From: Robertmurraya sp047302285
GTDB taxonomy: Bacteria; Bacillota; Bacilli; Bacillales; Cytobacillaceae
NCBI RefSeq assembly: GCF_047302285.1
Contig: NZ_CP154845.1
Coordinates: 3,534,001 to 3,598,000 of the forward strand
DNA: 64,000 bases
Direction of reading: 5' to 3'
The notes beneath the pieces are model-generated. The model did no database searches, had not been told where the DNA came from, and saw only the letters and a list, made by a program, of their open reading frames with translations. Both the position numbers and the translations under genes were made by a program. Numbering within the stretch: the stretch's first letter is position 1; the number at the start of each line of letters is the position of its first letter. Shown here piece by piece: positions 26,453 to 34,255 of this stretch.

Positions 26453-26642
26453 GGCTCTTTTCGCAAATATTGTTGCTTTTTCGAAAGTTTTAAGCAACAA
26501 AATACCTATATCTCCTCTGAGAGATTAATAAGAGGAAGCGAAAAGTGCCGTCGCACACTTCATGTATAGCAATACCTGTGATAGATAGGTAAAAACCGGC
26601 TTCTGGGTTTTACCAATAACCACAATCTATAATAGAACAACG
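26453..26642 (+). mobile_element. Structured MITE-like element (family 1), copy 3
   Basis: A 190-bp element flanked by the direct repeat TATATAAA (26445-26452 and 26643-26650). It begins GGCTCTTTTCGC and holds the internal partner GCGAAAAGTGCC. Hairpin GGTAAAAACC/GGGTTTTACC is at 26588-26614. It lies between the 3' ends of the secreted-protein gene and htrA. Subfamily A. Confidence 0.85.
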
Positions 26643-26680
26643 TATATAAAAGGTCTAAAGAAAGACCTATATTTGGAACA

Positions 26681-28000
26681 TCAACTAGCTTGAATATTAT
26701 TTGCTAAAGTCATTTTTTCTGTTATCAATTTCCCTTCACGATAAATCTTTAATTCTACCTCATCGCCTACTTTGGCTTCAGTATATAAGTATTTTCGTAA
26801 ATCATTGGATGTTTCTACTGTTTGATCGTTAATTGCCACGATCACATCTTGTGCCTTGATGCCAGCCTCAGCTGCCCCTGATGCTGGATCCACATATGTC
26901 ACCATCGCACCACCTGTGACATCTTCTGGAAGCTCCTGATAATAAGCGGAAGGAATTTCATTAAGACTAGCGAGACTAACACCCATATATGGTCTACTAA
27001 TCTTTCCTGACGAAATAATTTCATTTACAATTGGAACGACATCATTACTTGGAATGGCAAAGCCAAGTCCTTCTACTCCACTTTCGGAAATTTTTAAACT
27101 ATTAATCCCAATGAGCTGTCCTTGCGAGTTAATCAAGGCCCCACCACTATTACCAGGGTTAATGGCTGCGTCGGTTTGGATGACATTCAGTTCCCATTCA
27201 CCAGCAGAAGTGGAGACCGCAATTTCTCGATCTACCGCACTGACTATCCCTTGTGTGACGGTTCTTGAAAATTCTAATCCAAGTGGATTTCCTATCGCTA
27301 ATACTTGTTCACCAGCTCTTAACGTTGATGAATCTCCGAATGAAAGTACATTGTCTGCATATTTTGCATCGATCTTCAATACAGCTAAATCAGTAAGTGC
27401 ATCTGCCCCTATTAACTGCGCTCCCACTTTCTCCCCATTATGAAAAGAGACTTCAATTTCCGTTGCTCCTTCAATGACATGATTATTGGTAACAATGTAT
27501 GCTGTATCATCTGTTTTCTTAAAAATAACACCTGAACCAGAACCACTTTCAACCACTTCTGAAGTTCTAGAAAAAGGGTTGTTCTGTTGCTGTTTGTTAA
27601 CAATTCCTACGATAGCTGATGATGTTTTGTCAACAATATCTGCTACAGATGCAGAAGCATTAGTCGTTGAAGTCGGGACAATATTTACTGCATTTCCTTG
27701 AGATGAAGCTTCAGCTACTGCTCCACTTGCAACAGGCTGATAGTATTCATGGAAAAAATCGGTTTGTGGAATAACCGTCATCGTTAATACAGAGCCGACT
27801 ACCCCGGCTGCAACCATACTGAAAAATCCCTTTAGCTTCAGTTTCGGTTTATTATTCTTTGCGGCTCGAATTTCTACTTCTTGAGTCTCTTCCTTTTGAG
27901 ATTCAACTTCTGGAGTTTCATCCTCTTGAGTCTTTCCTTCATCAGTATCCACTTCTTGAATTTCTACTTCTTGGTTATCGTCTTTATGTAAATCACTCAT
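26681..28000 (-). CDS. htrA: HtrA-like membrane-anchored serine protease
   Basis: A 439-residue protein with an acidic N-terminal cytoplasmic tail with repeated Glu-rich units (about residues 1-45), one membrane span (about 57-78), a trypsin-like domain with His174 (NNHVIEGA), Asp204 (DLAVLKI) and Ser285 (NPGNSGGAL), and a PDZ domain from about 335. It degrades or refolds misfolded secreted proteins outside the membrane. AGGAGG lies 7 nt before the ATG. The CssRS-like two-component genes lie directly upstream on the same strand, which fits CssR control of htrA as in B. subtilis. A family 1 element separates them. Confidence 0.93.
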   Translation of the reverse strand: MSDLHKDDNQEVEIQEVDTDEGKTQEDETPEVESQKEETQEVEIRAAKNNKPKLKLKGFFSMVAAGVVGSVLTMTVIPQTDFFHEYYQPVASGAVAEASSQGNAVNIVPTSTTNASASVADIVDKTSSAIVGIVNKQQQNNPFSRTSEVVESGSGSGVIFKKTDDTAYIVTNNHVIEGATEIEVSFHNGEKVGAQLIGADALTDLAVLKIDAKYADNVLSFGDSSTLRAGEQVLAIGNPLGLEFSRTVTQGIVSAVDREIAVSTSAGEWELNVIQTDAAINPGNSGGALINSQGQLIGINSLKISESGVEGLGFAIPSNDVVPIVNEIISSGKISRPYMGVSLASLNEIPSAYYQELPEDVTGGAMVTYVDPASGAAEAGIKAQDVIVAINDQTVETSNDLRKYLYTEAKVGDEVELKIYREGKLITEKMTLANNIQAS

Positions 28001-28112
28001 CTTAATTCCTCCTCAACTTCTTACGTTGAATACATTTTATCCCGAAATTATGAACAAAAAGTGACAAAACTTTTAAGAAGAAAGGAATGAATTAGGAAAA
28101 TATGATGAAAAA

Positions 28113-28298
28113 CGCTCTTTTCTCAAACATTGTTGCTATTGTTTCATAAAATCAATAGTAAATCCTAATTTATACTGTCACGCAAACAAATAGCAGAGAA
28201 TAGAGCTTGCCTATTCCATCCGTGGTACTGTTCTACGTATAAATCGGAATGGTCGGGATTAGGATCATTCCAATAACCAAAATCCGTACGAAACAGCC
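28113..28298 (+). mobile_element. Structured MITE-like element (family 1), copy 4
   Basis: A 186-bp element between ATGAAAAA (28105-28112) and ATAAAAAA (28299-28306), a target duplication with one difference. The first base is C instead of G (CGCTCTTTTCTC). The 3' end is GAAACAGCC. The hairpin GGAATGGTC/GGATCATTCC uses a G-T pair. It lies between cssS and htrA in antisense orientation. Subfamily B, like copy 2. Confidence 0.82.
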
Positions 28299-28342
28299 AT
28301 AAAAAAAAGAACCACATGTCTGTGATTCTATAATTTCGCTCC

Positions 28343-29755
28343 TTATATATACGGAATGTGAATGACAAACTTTGTTCCTTTTCCTTTTTCACTAAATACT
28401 TCAATTGAGCCTTGATGCAGATGAATTAACTGTTTTACAATTGATAAACCTAAACCAAATTCACCGTACGGGTTATTCGTTCTTGAAATTTCCGCCTTGT
28501 AAAATCGGTGCCAAATTTTTTCAATTTCCATCGTATCAATACCAATACCAGTATCTTCAATTTCAATAACCGTGTGATTTTGCTCCATTCTTCCCCTTAG
28601 CCAAATGTGGCCATTCTCAGTAAATTGAATACTATTTTTCGTAATATTAATTAAGATTTGTATCAGTCTATCATAATCAGCCAGAATCCGGACATCTTCC
28701 TCGACTTCAATCTCAATTTGATTGTCTTTCTCAGTTGCTTGTAAATGAAGCTGTTCCTGAATAATTTCAAATACCTCTTGTAACTGTACATCTTCTTTAT
28801 TTAGTTTTATTTGATTGGACCTTATTTTATCGTAATCAAGGTTTTCATTGACTAAGCGAATCAATCTCTTTGTTTCTTGACTGACTAAATTAATGCCTTT
28901 TTCTTTTTCTTCTTCTGCAATCATCCCGTTTTTCAAGCCCTCAACGACACCACTAATCGTCGTTAATGGTGTTCTTAACTCATGGGATACATCTGACATG
29001 AAATTCCTTCTTCGATTGTCCAGACTCTCTATTTCCTCAGCAGCGGTGTTTAACTTTTTCACCATATGATTAAAATCATGAGCGAGCTCCCCGATTTCAT
29101 CAAAATTTGATGGAGGCAGGTTAACAGAGTAATCACCCGCAGACACCATTGACGTCGCTTCCTGAAGTCGCTTAATCCGATTAACATGGACCTTTGATAA
29201 TAGCCAACTTGGAAGAATAGCTAGTGCAAATGCCAACAATGCGGTAAAAAATAAGTATTGGTTGATTTGACTGATCATTTCTCTAGAGCCACTAATTGGG
29301 GAAGTCAATAGAATAACCCCTATTAGCGTATCATTCATGATATATGGTAAGGCTAATAAAGTAACTTCCTGATTCGAATGTTTAATTTTATTTCTTACAA
29401 CATGTGGATTTCCCTTAGCAATTTGCTCTAGGACTTCGTCTACTAGCTTCAAGTTTCCACTTGGGTAAAGAAGATTCCCTTCTTCATCAAAAATACTAAA
29501 GCTAATATTTCTTCCTTTTAGAACATTACTATATTCATTCACTATATTTGTAGCAGAACGTGTCCCTCTCGTAATATCGGTAAGGATATTTTCCCCATAG
29601 GATATAAGCTCATCCACTGTGTCTTGATAGACTAACCGTTCAACATAGTGGGTAAATACAATACTCATGATCAGGAAAGCTACCAAAAGAACACCCATAT
29701 GACTAATTAATTGCTGATATAAATACTTAATTTTCACTGGTTTGGATCGTTTCAT
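28343..29755 (-). CDS. cssS: Sensor histidine kinase, CssS-like
   Basis: A 470-residue kinase with a membrane span at about residues 17-38, an extracellular sensor region of about 130 residues, a second span near 165-190, a HAMP domain, the H box DVSHELRTPLTTI (His258) and an ATPase domain with N (NITKNSIQF), G1 (DTGIGID) and G2 (GEFGLGLSI) boxes. It overlaps the response-regulator gene by 29 nt. CssS in B. subtilis senses secretion stress and heat, and the neighbouring htrA supports the same role here. The assignment is by context and architecture. Confidence 0.85.
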   Translation of the reverse strand: MKRSKPVKIKYLYQQLISHMGVLLVAFLIMSIVFTHYVERLVYQDTVDELISYGENILTDITRGTRSATNIVNEYSNVLKGRNISFSIFDEEGNLLYPSGNLKLVDEVLEQIAKGNPHVVRNKIKHSNQEVTLLALPYIMNDTLIGVILLTSPISGSREMISQINQYLFFTALLAFALAILPSWLLSKVHVNRIKRLQEATSMVSAGDYSVNLPPSNFDEIGELAHDFNHMVKKLNTAAEEIESLDNRRRNFMSDVSHELRTPLTTISGVVEGLKNGMIAEEEKEKGINLVSQETKRLIRLVNENLDYDKIRSNQIKLNKEDVQLQEVFEIIQEQLHLQATEKDNQIEIEVEEDVRILADYDRLIQILINITKNSIQFTENGHIWLRGRMEQNHTVIEIEDTGIGIDTMEIEKIWHRFYKAEISRTNNPYGEFGLGLSIVKQLIHLHQGSIEVFSEKGKGTKFVIHIPYI

Positions 29756-30431
29756 CGAACTTATACCCTACTCCCCAAACGGTATGGAAAAATGGTTGGT
29801 GATCAGTACCGATTTTTTTCCTGAGTCTTTTGATATGAACGTCAACAGTACGCTCATCTCCATAAAATTGATAGCCCCACACTCGATCAAGCAACTGTTC
29901 TCTCGTGAACACTTGCTTAGGATGTTGAACAAAATAGTAGAGAAGGTCGAATTCCTTTGGGGTCAGATTAGAGATGGTTTCACCATCCAAAAAAACTTCC
30001 CTTTTTTCCTTACTAATTTGAAAATGCTTCGTAACCAATAAGCCTTTTTCCGCCTTCTCCACAGGACCTGCATGGACTCTTCGTGTAATCGCTCGAATAC
30101 GTGCCATTAAAGCAAGTGGACTAAATGGTTTTGTTACATAGTCATCTGCTCCCATTTCTAATCCAAGAACCTGATCTGATTCACTATCCTTCGCCGTTAA
30201 CATAATGATTGGGATCGAGTCCCCTTCAGCTCTTATTTTTCTACAGATGGTGACGCCATCCATCCCTGGTAGCATCCAATCAATTATGAGAAGATCCCAA
30301 TTTCCTTCCTTATATCGTTCGAATCCTTTAAGACCATCATGGACATATTCACCATGTATTCCCTCTTTAGAAAAAAACATATCAATCATTGAACAAACAC
30401 TTTCATTATCTTCGATTACTAAAACATTCAT
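29727..30431 (-). CDS. cssR: OmpR-family response regulator, CssR-like
   Basis: A 234-residue regulator with a receiver domain (phospho-acceptor Asp51 in LIIDWMLPG, acidic pair at 7-8, Lys in VTKPFSP) and an OmpR-type winged-helix domain from about residue 130 (LTPKEFDLLYYFVQHPKQVF, then RTVDVHIKRLRKKIG). ATG 30431 follows GGGAG by 8 nt. A TTG at 30446 in frame lacks such a signal. It precedes the kinase gene and htrA, so it probably activates htrA under secretion stress. Confidence 0.87.
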   Translation of the reverse strand: MNVLVIEDNESVCSMIDMFFSKEGIHGEYVHDGLKGFERYKEGNWDLLIIDWMLPGMDGVTICRKIRAEGDSIPIIMLTAKDSESDQVLGLEMGADDYVTKPFSPLALMARIRAITRRVHAGPVEKAEKGLLVTKHFQISKEKREVFLDGETISNLTPKEFDLLYYFVQHPKQVFTREQLLDRVWGYQFYGDERTVDVHIKRLRKKIGTDHQPFFHTVWGVGYKFDETIQTSEN

Positions 30432-30678
30432 ATTTTCCACTCCCAAAAAACCGTTTCAACTGCAAATTCTCTCTCAAATTTAACATAAGACTATTTCGTT
30501 ATTTTATCAACTCTTTGCAAATATTTTCTCCTATTTTATATTTATTTTTTAAGAACACCCATAGTTTTCACTATCGAACCGAAGTATATAGTAGATATTT
30601 ATAAAATATAGGTTTAAAGTCACAAAAACCTGTGAATAGTACAGTATCGAAATGAATAATGAAGAGGAGGCCACAATC

Positions 30679-30876
30679 ATGGTGAAAACAGACATCGACC
30701 AACTACTTGAAGCAACAGAAGACCTAGATATGGATGTCAATCACCTTATTCTAGGAGATATTGAAATCGATTGGCTATTGGAGAGCACTCAAGATGGATC
30801 AAAAAAGAGCTACTCATGGAGTAACCCTTACTTGTTGACTAGCGCTAGTAACAGAAATCGATTCAGGACGATCTGA
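30679..30876 (+). CDS. Small acidic protein of unknown function
   Basis: A 65-residue ORF from an ATG 8 nt after a strong GAGGAGG. The product is acidic in its first half (DIDQLLEATEDLDMDVNHLI) and polar and basic at the end, with no signal peptide. Its last 63 nt overlap the 3' end of the convergent MshEN-CheX-like gene, which is unusual. The good ribosome-binding site argues for a gene, but the overlap and the lack of known relatives argue for caution. Confidence 0.4.
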   Translation: MVKTDIDQLLEATEDLDMDVNHLILGDIEIDWLLESTQDGSKKSYSWSNPYLLTSASNRNRFRTI

Positions 30877-31737
30877 CAGAATTAATTGGAAAGGTCCCTT
30901 TTGAGTATGGACTGTAACTGCAAATTGTTCTCCTTCTACTATACCATTTTGAAGAACACTTTGAGGAAGCATATTTAACTCTACTCCCTCGTTCGACATA
31001 TTTACGAGATAAATTCCATTATGTAAATTTAAAAATTCACTAACAGAAGCTTCTGCAAGCTCATCGATTTCGGTTAACTCTTCTTCAGCATAGACAGATG
31101 CTACATGAAGAAATACACTCTTATCTGCAGATATTCCAGTAAATAGCGGAGCTTCTCCAACTACCTCCTGATGAACGAGCCATACATCACCTTGTCCTTT
31201 TTTCGCCCCGACATCGAAAAATAGTTGATCATCAATAAACCGGATCATATTTTTCGCGAATAGAGACAAATACTTACTATATTTCTCAACTTTTGCTTCA
31301 TCTTTATCCTGTAAAATGAGTTTAACAAGTTCATCGATATCTCCATGTTTAATTGCCTCAAATTTTTCATCTGATAAACTGTAACCTTTTTTATATTCAT
31401 CCAAAGCTTTTGAAAAGGTCTCAATGGACATATAGCCTTTATCAACTAATGCTTGGGCTAATAATAGATGATTCTGCTTTTGCAAACCTAACATGGATTC
31501 TACTTGTTCATGCGTTAAATATCCAAGATCAACGGCAATTTCGCCAAAACGTTTGTCTACTTGTTTTTGCTTTTGATGGATTTCTTCTACCTGCTCAGGG
31601 GTTAAAAGTCCCTCATCAACAGCAATAACGCCAAACTTCACATGAACTGTTTTTTGCGCATCTAGGGCATCCACAAGCTGTTCTCTCGTTAATAATCCTT
31701 CGTTCAATAAATAATGTCCAAAATATTGACTAAACAT
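30814..31737 (-). CDS. MshEN-like repeats fused to a CheX/CheC-like domain
   Basis: A 307-residue soluble protein. The N-terminal 100 residues contain three repeats of the pattern (F/L)G-h-h-h-x-x-(G)LLT-x-EQ-h-x-x-h-x-x-Q, for example FGVIAVDEGLLTPEQVEEIH and FGEIAVDLGYLTHEQVESML. This resembles MshEN/GspE-N domains, several of which bind cyclic di-GMP. The C-terminal half (about 140-300) resembles CheX/CheC phosphatases, with E-FL-N inside EASVSEFLNLHNG. It overlaps the upstream CheY-like gene by 8 nt, so the two proteins probably work together, perhaps as a dephosphorylation switch. Domain calls are by eye. Confidence 0.65.
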   Translation of the reverse strand: MFSQYFGHYLLNEGLLTREQLVDALDAQKTVHVKFGVIAVDEGLLTPEQVEEIHQKQKQVDKRFGEIAVDLGYLTHEQVESMLGLQKQNHLLLAQALVDKGYMSIETFSKALDEYKKGYSLSDEKFEAIKHGDIDELVKLILQDKDEAKVEKYSKYLSLFAKNMIRFIDDQLFFDVGAKKGQGDVWLVHQEVVGEAPLFTGISADKSVFLHVASVYAEEELTEIDELAEASVSEFLNLHNGIYLVNMSNEGVELNMLPQSVLQNGIVEGEQFAVTVHTQKGPFQLILSDRPESISVTSASQQVRVTP

Positions 31738-32116
31738 TTACGCTTCCCTCCTTCAGAATCTTGTCAATCAGATTCGTGACCGCTTCTAAGGAGATCGGCT
31801 TTTGGATAAAATCATAAGCCCCTTTTTCAATTGCCTTCTTCAAATGTTCTTTTGTTCCAGCTGATGATGCCATAATCACCTTTGCATCAGGATTATGTGT
31901 AATGATTTCTTCTAATGCCTCGATTCCATCCTTTTCAGGCATGACAATATCCATGAAAATCAAATCTGGATTTTTTTCTTTAGCAAGTTCTACCGCCAAA
32001 ATTCCATTTTCAGCTTCAAAAATGTCCCCACATTTACATTTTTCCAAAGTACCTCTAAGTTTCTTTCGAATCAACACGGAATCATCACAAATCAGTACAT
32101 TTAATGGTTTTACCAT
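31730..32116 (-). CDS. CheY-like single-domain response regulator
   Basis: A 128-residue receiver domain without output domain: acidic pair Asp11-Asp12 (ICDDSVLIR), phospho-acceptor Asp56 (LIFMDIVMPEKDG), Ser84 (MASSAG) and Lys106 (FIQKPIS). It resembles CheY and is likely phosphorylated by a kinase encoded elsewhere. The downstream gene overlaps by 8 nt and carries a CheX-like phosphatase domain, so phosphate turnover of this protein may be controlled by it. No chemotaxis kinase or flagellar gene is in the window. Confidence 0.88.
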   Translation of the reverse strand: MVKPLNVLICDDSVLIRKKLRGTLEKCKCGDIFEAENGILAVELAKEKNPDLIFMDIVMPEKDGIEALEEIITHNPDAKVIMASSAGTKEHLKKAIEKGAYDFIQKPISLEAVTNLIDKILKEGSVNV

Positions 32117-32244
32117 ACTCTTTAGTCCCTCTTTTCATAAGCTGAATGTTCTACTTTTTTCTTTCAATAATTTATTTTATAGTTCTACATACCTATGACA
32201 AAATCCTCTATTTTTTTGTATTTTTTGAATTCTCACTACAAACA

Positions 32245-32274
32245 AAAGAGATTGTTGTTAGCAACAATCTCTTT
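32245..32274 (-). terminator. Bidirectional terminator-like hairpin
   Basis: AAAGAGATTGTT and AACAATCTCTTT form a perfect 12-bp stem with a 6-nt loop. It follows the candidate 26-codon peptide gene on the minus strand. Confidence 0.7.
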
Positions 32275-32294
32275 ATAACAAATATATAATATCA

Positions 32295-32375
32295 CTACTT
32301 CTTCTTGGCTTTTTTCTTTGTTCCCATTAAAGCATTTGCAATCACACCAATAAAATCCACTAATGCTTCAAAAAT
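32295..32375 (-). CDS. Possible small cationic amphipathic peptide with non-AUG start
   Basis: GGAGGTG on the minus strand is followed after 8 nt by an ATT codon (32375) opening a 26-residue peptide, and after 5 nt by ATA in the same frame. The peptide has a hydrophobic helix (IFEALVDFIGVIANALMG) and a Lys-rich tail (TKKKAKKK), like small membrane-active peptides. It ends in TAG just before a strong hairpin terminator. There is no ATG, GTG or TTG at the usual spacing, so translation from ATT or ATA is an assumption. Confidence 0.35.
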   Translation of the reverse strand: MFEALVDFIGVIANALMGTKKKAKKK

Positions 32376-32404
32376 TATGAATGCACCTCCATCATTAATG
32401 AGAC

Positions 32405-32812
32405 CTATTTACCTGATTGCATTTGATAATTTCTTGTAAGCATTCCGTTTGATTTGATCATCCCAAACTTTTCATAATACGGAACCAAATCATCATCGCA
32501 ACATAAATCGACCATATAGATATCCTCAAGTTCTGCTAACATTTGCTTCACTAATTCCTGACCGATCCCTTTATTTTTGTAAGGTGGTAACACTTCAAGG
32601 AACGGGATATAGGCAGATAAGACTTCATCACTAATAGCAGTGATAAACCCAACTACTTGATTCGTTGCATCTTCATATGCAATAACTACTTTACTACTGT
32701 TTTTTAATAATCTTAAATGAGTTTGTGGGCTTGGTGAATTTGGCCAATCTACAAAAAAACCATTTAACATCTCAGAAGAAATTCCATCAAGAGATTTTTT
32801 GTATATCATCAT
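32405..32812 (-). CDS. GNAT-family acetyltransferase
   Basis: A 135-residue GNAT protein. VVGFITAISDEVLSAYIPFL, EVLPPYKNKGIGQELVKQML (acetyl-CoA binding loop) and DLCCDDDLVPYYEKFGM are family features. The substrate is unknown. AAGGAG lies 7 nt before the ATG at 32812. Its start overlaps the end of a small membrane-protein ORF. Confidence 0.85.
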   Translation of the reverse strand: MMIYKKSLDGISSEMLNGFFVDWPNSPSPQTHLRLLKNSSKVVIAYEDATNQVVGFITAISDEVLSAYIPFLEVLPPYKNKGIGQELVKQMLAELEDIYMVDLCCDDDLVPYYEKFGMIKSNGMLTRNYQMQSGK

Positions 32813-32945
32813 CGATCAACTCCTTATTTAATTTTTGGTAGTTGATATGGATCAATAGAAAAGTAACAAGGATTAAACCTCCAAGCTTTATAGGTACTAT
32901 AAAAGATTCGACTAAAATTTTGAAAATCCTTTTTGAGTTACGCAT
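32787..32945 (-). CDS. Possible small single-span membrane protein
   Basis: A 52-residue ORF starting MRNSKRIFKILVES with one hydrophobic segment (FIVPIKLGGLILVTFLLIHI), overlapping the GNAT gene by 26 nt and containing its ribosome-binding site. It begins just after the terminator of the DUF4395 gene. No clear Shine-Dalgarno precedes the ATG, so it is uncertain. Confidence 0.35.
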   Translation of the reverse strand: MRNSKRIFKILVESFIVPIKLGGLILVTFLLIHINYQKLNKELIDDDIQKIS

Positions 32946-32971
32946 ATCAACAAATTTATAACCAAATAAAA

Positions 32972-32991
32972 AGCCAGCTTTAATGCTGACT
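32972..32991 (-). terminator. Terminator of the DUF4395 gene
   Basis: On the minus strand, AGTCAGC pairs with GCTGGCT (one G-T) around a 6-nt loop, followed by TTTTTATT, 8 nt after the stop codon. Confidence 0.75.
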
Positions 32992-32998
32992 TTTTTTA

Positions 32999-33424
32999 TT
33001 AATTTAATGATTTTCGATATTGATATTGTTGCCATTGGAATCGAATATAACATCCGACACAAAATCCAAGAATCGCAATAAAAGCTGCCAAAGCTACCAT
33101 GATCGTAAAGCTCCAGGCAACTACTGTCCATCCGAGTAGATAACCGACATAACCGAGACCTAAACAAATAACAGAAATTACTTGGTTAAATTGCTGCTGG
33201 TCAAAGTCTTCTGGTATATATTCGGATGGTTGTTTTCTTAAAAGTTGTCTTCCTACCATTATTATTGGATTAACTTTAAAGATGAGCCCAATGAGCCCAC
33301 ATATTAAAGGGAATAATAAAATCGTTTCTTGTTGAGTAATCCAAGTTAAAACGACACTTAGAACAATAATCCATTGATTTAACCTCACAAGCGGTCTAGG
33401 GATTGATTTATGCTTTTCACTCAT
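32999..33424 (-). CDS. DUF4395 membrane protein
   Basis: A 141-residue protein with four hydrophobic segments (about residues 15-30, 33-52, 80-98 and 102-125). The features IPRPLVRLNQ at the start and GFCVGCYIRF near the end, with two conserved cysteines, fit the DUF4395 family. The cysteine pair suggests a redox or metal role but none is established. It is monocistronic with its own terminator. Confidence 0.78.
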   Translation of the reverse strand: MSEKHKSIPRPLVRLNQWIIVLSVVLTWITQQETILLFPLICGLIGLIFKVNPIIMVGRQLLRKQPSEYIPEDFDQQQFNQVISVICLGLGYVGYLLGWTVVAWSFTIMVALAAFIAILGFCVGCYIRFQWQQYQYRKSLN

Positions 33425-33519
33425 TTAAAACCCACCTATCATATAAGAATTATAAGTTATTGTGAGTATACTTGATTTCGTGGTTTTTGTGAAGTGAAAG
33501 AGGTTGAAAAATGAAAAGA

Positions 33520-33558
33520 AAAAAGGATGTTCTAGTTAGCACTTAGAACATCCTTTTT
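33520..33558 (-). terminator. Terminator of the tRNA cluster
   Basis: AAAAAGGATGTTCTA and TAGAACATCCTTTTT form a perfect 15-bp stem with a 9-nt loop 6 nt past the last tRNA, with T residues on the minus-strand 3' side. Confidence 0.9.
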
Positions 33559-33563
33559 AAGGA

Positions 33564-33634
33564 AGCGGGTGATGGGAATCGAACCCACGACAACAGCTTG
33601 GAAGGCTGTGGTTTTACCATTAAACTACACCCGC
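33564..33634 (-). tRNA. tRNA-Gly (anticodon TCC)
   Basis: A 71-nt cloverleaf: acceptor GCGGGTG/CACCCGC, anticodon arm ACAGC-CTTCCAA-GCTGT, T loop TTCGATT. The anticodon TCC reads GGA and GGG. CCA is not encoded. It is the last gene in the cluster by transcription order. Confidence 0.96.
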
Positions 33635-33764
33635 ATATATATTGTAATTTTATCTTGTTTCTATTTCCTAACGTTGGCCTTACATGCCTCTAACTCTACA
33701 AGCTTACTCTGGAATGCCTTATCGTCGAGGCAACTCGTAGATCATTCATAGATGCTTTGCTCGT

Positions 33765-33796
33765 GGCTGTGGTTTTACCATTAAACTACACCCGCA
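33765..33796 (-). pseudogene. 5' fragment of tRNA-Gly
   Basis: The sequence repeats the first 29-30 nt of the neighbouring tRNA-Gly (acceptor strand, D arm and start of the anticodon stem), with two flanking bases on the 5' side, then diverges. It has no T arm or 3' acceptor strand, so it cannot make a tRNA. Confidence 0.8.
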
Positions 33797-33816
33797 TAGC
33801 ATATATATTAATTTAA

Positions 33817-33893
33817 TGGGGCGATCGATGGGAATCGAACCCACGAGTGTCGGAGCCACAATCCGATGCGTTAACCACTTCGCCACGACCGCC
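33817..33893 (-). tRNA. tRNA-His (anticodon GTG)
   Basis: Cloverleaf with the extra 5' G (G-1) opposite C73 typical of tRNA-His: GGCGGTCG paired with CGATCGCC. Anticodon loop TTGTGGC. CCA is encoded (complement of 33817-33819). Confidence 0.96.
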
Positions 33894-33958
33894 ATTATAC
33901 TATTATTAAACTATATCCTTACTTGGATATCTCTATACTAAGTACAGAAACCTCATAG

Positions 33959-34085
33959 TCGCTATCGCGATAAACTAATGAATGCTATTTTACTTCGCTA
34001 CGCTTCGTAAAATAATGGTGCCTTATTTTCGCTATCGCGAAAAACTAATGAATGCTATTTTACTTCGCTACGCTTCGTAAAAAGC
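33959..34085. repeat. Tandem 70-bp duplication between tRNA genes
   Basis: Two near-identical units begin TCGCTATCGCGA at 33959 and 34029 and share about 55 bp, including the inverted TTACTTCGCTACGCTTCGTAA. Apparent spacer duplication inside the tRNA cluster. Confidence 0.8.
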
Positions 34086-34087
34086 AC

Positions 34088-34171
34088 TGGTGGAGGGGGA
34101 CGGATTCGAACCGCCGAACCCGAAGGAGCGGATTTACAGTCCGCCGCGTTTAGCCACTTCGCTACCCCTCC
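34088..34171 (-). tRNA. tRNA-Tyr (anticodon GTA)
   Basis: An 84-nt class II tRNA with a long variable arm (CTCCTTCGGG region), acceptor GGAGGGG/CCCCTCC, anticodon loop CTGTAAA and encoded CCA. Confidence 0.96.
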
Positions 34172-34182
34172 AAATTAAAAAG

Positions 34183-34255
34183 TGGCTCAGGACGGAATCG
34201 AACCGCCGACACATGGATTTTCAGTCCATTGCTCTACCGACTGAGCTACTGAGCC
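34183..34255 (-). tRNA. tRNA-Phe (anticodon GAA)
   Basis: A 73-nt cloverleaf, acceptor GGCTCAG/CTGAGCC, anticodon loop CTGAAAA, T loop TTCGATT. No encoded CCA. Its 5' part is repeated twice upstream in partial form. Confidence 0.96.

Noticed and set aside
28165..28404. 79-residue minus-strand ORF across family 1 copy 4 and the end of the kinase gene
   Set aside because: It runs through the repeat element, has no ribosome-binding site and overlaps the kinase in another frame.
32787..33167. 126-residue minus-strand ORF spanning the DUF4395 gene and the region below it
   Set aside because: Its first half is the shifted frame of the DUF4395 gene and it crosses a terminator. Only the last 52 codons (from 32945) are plausible as a separate small gene.
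33761..33796. A second tRNA-Gly gene
   Set aside because: Only the first 29-30 nt match tRNA-Gly. There is no anticodon loop or 3' half.
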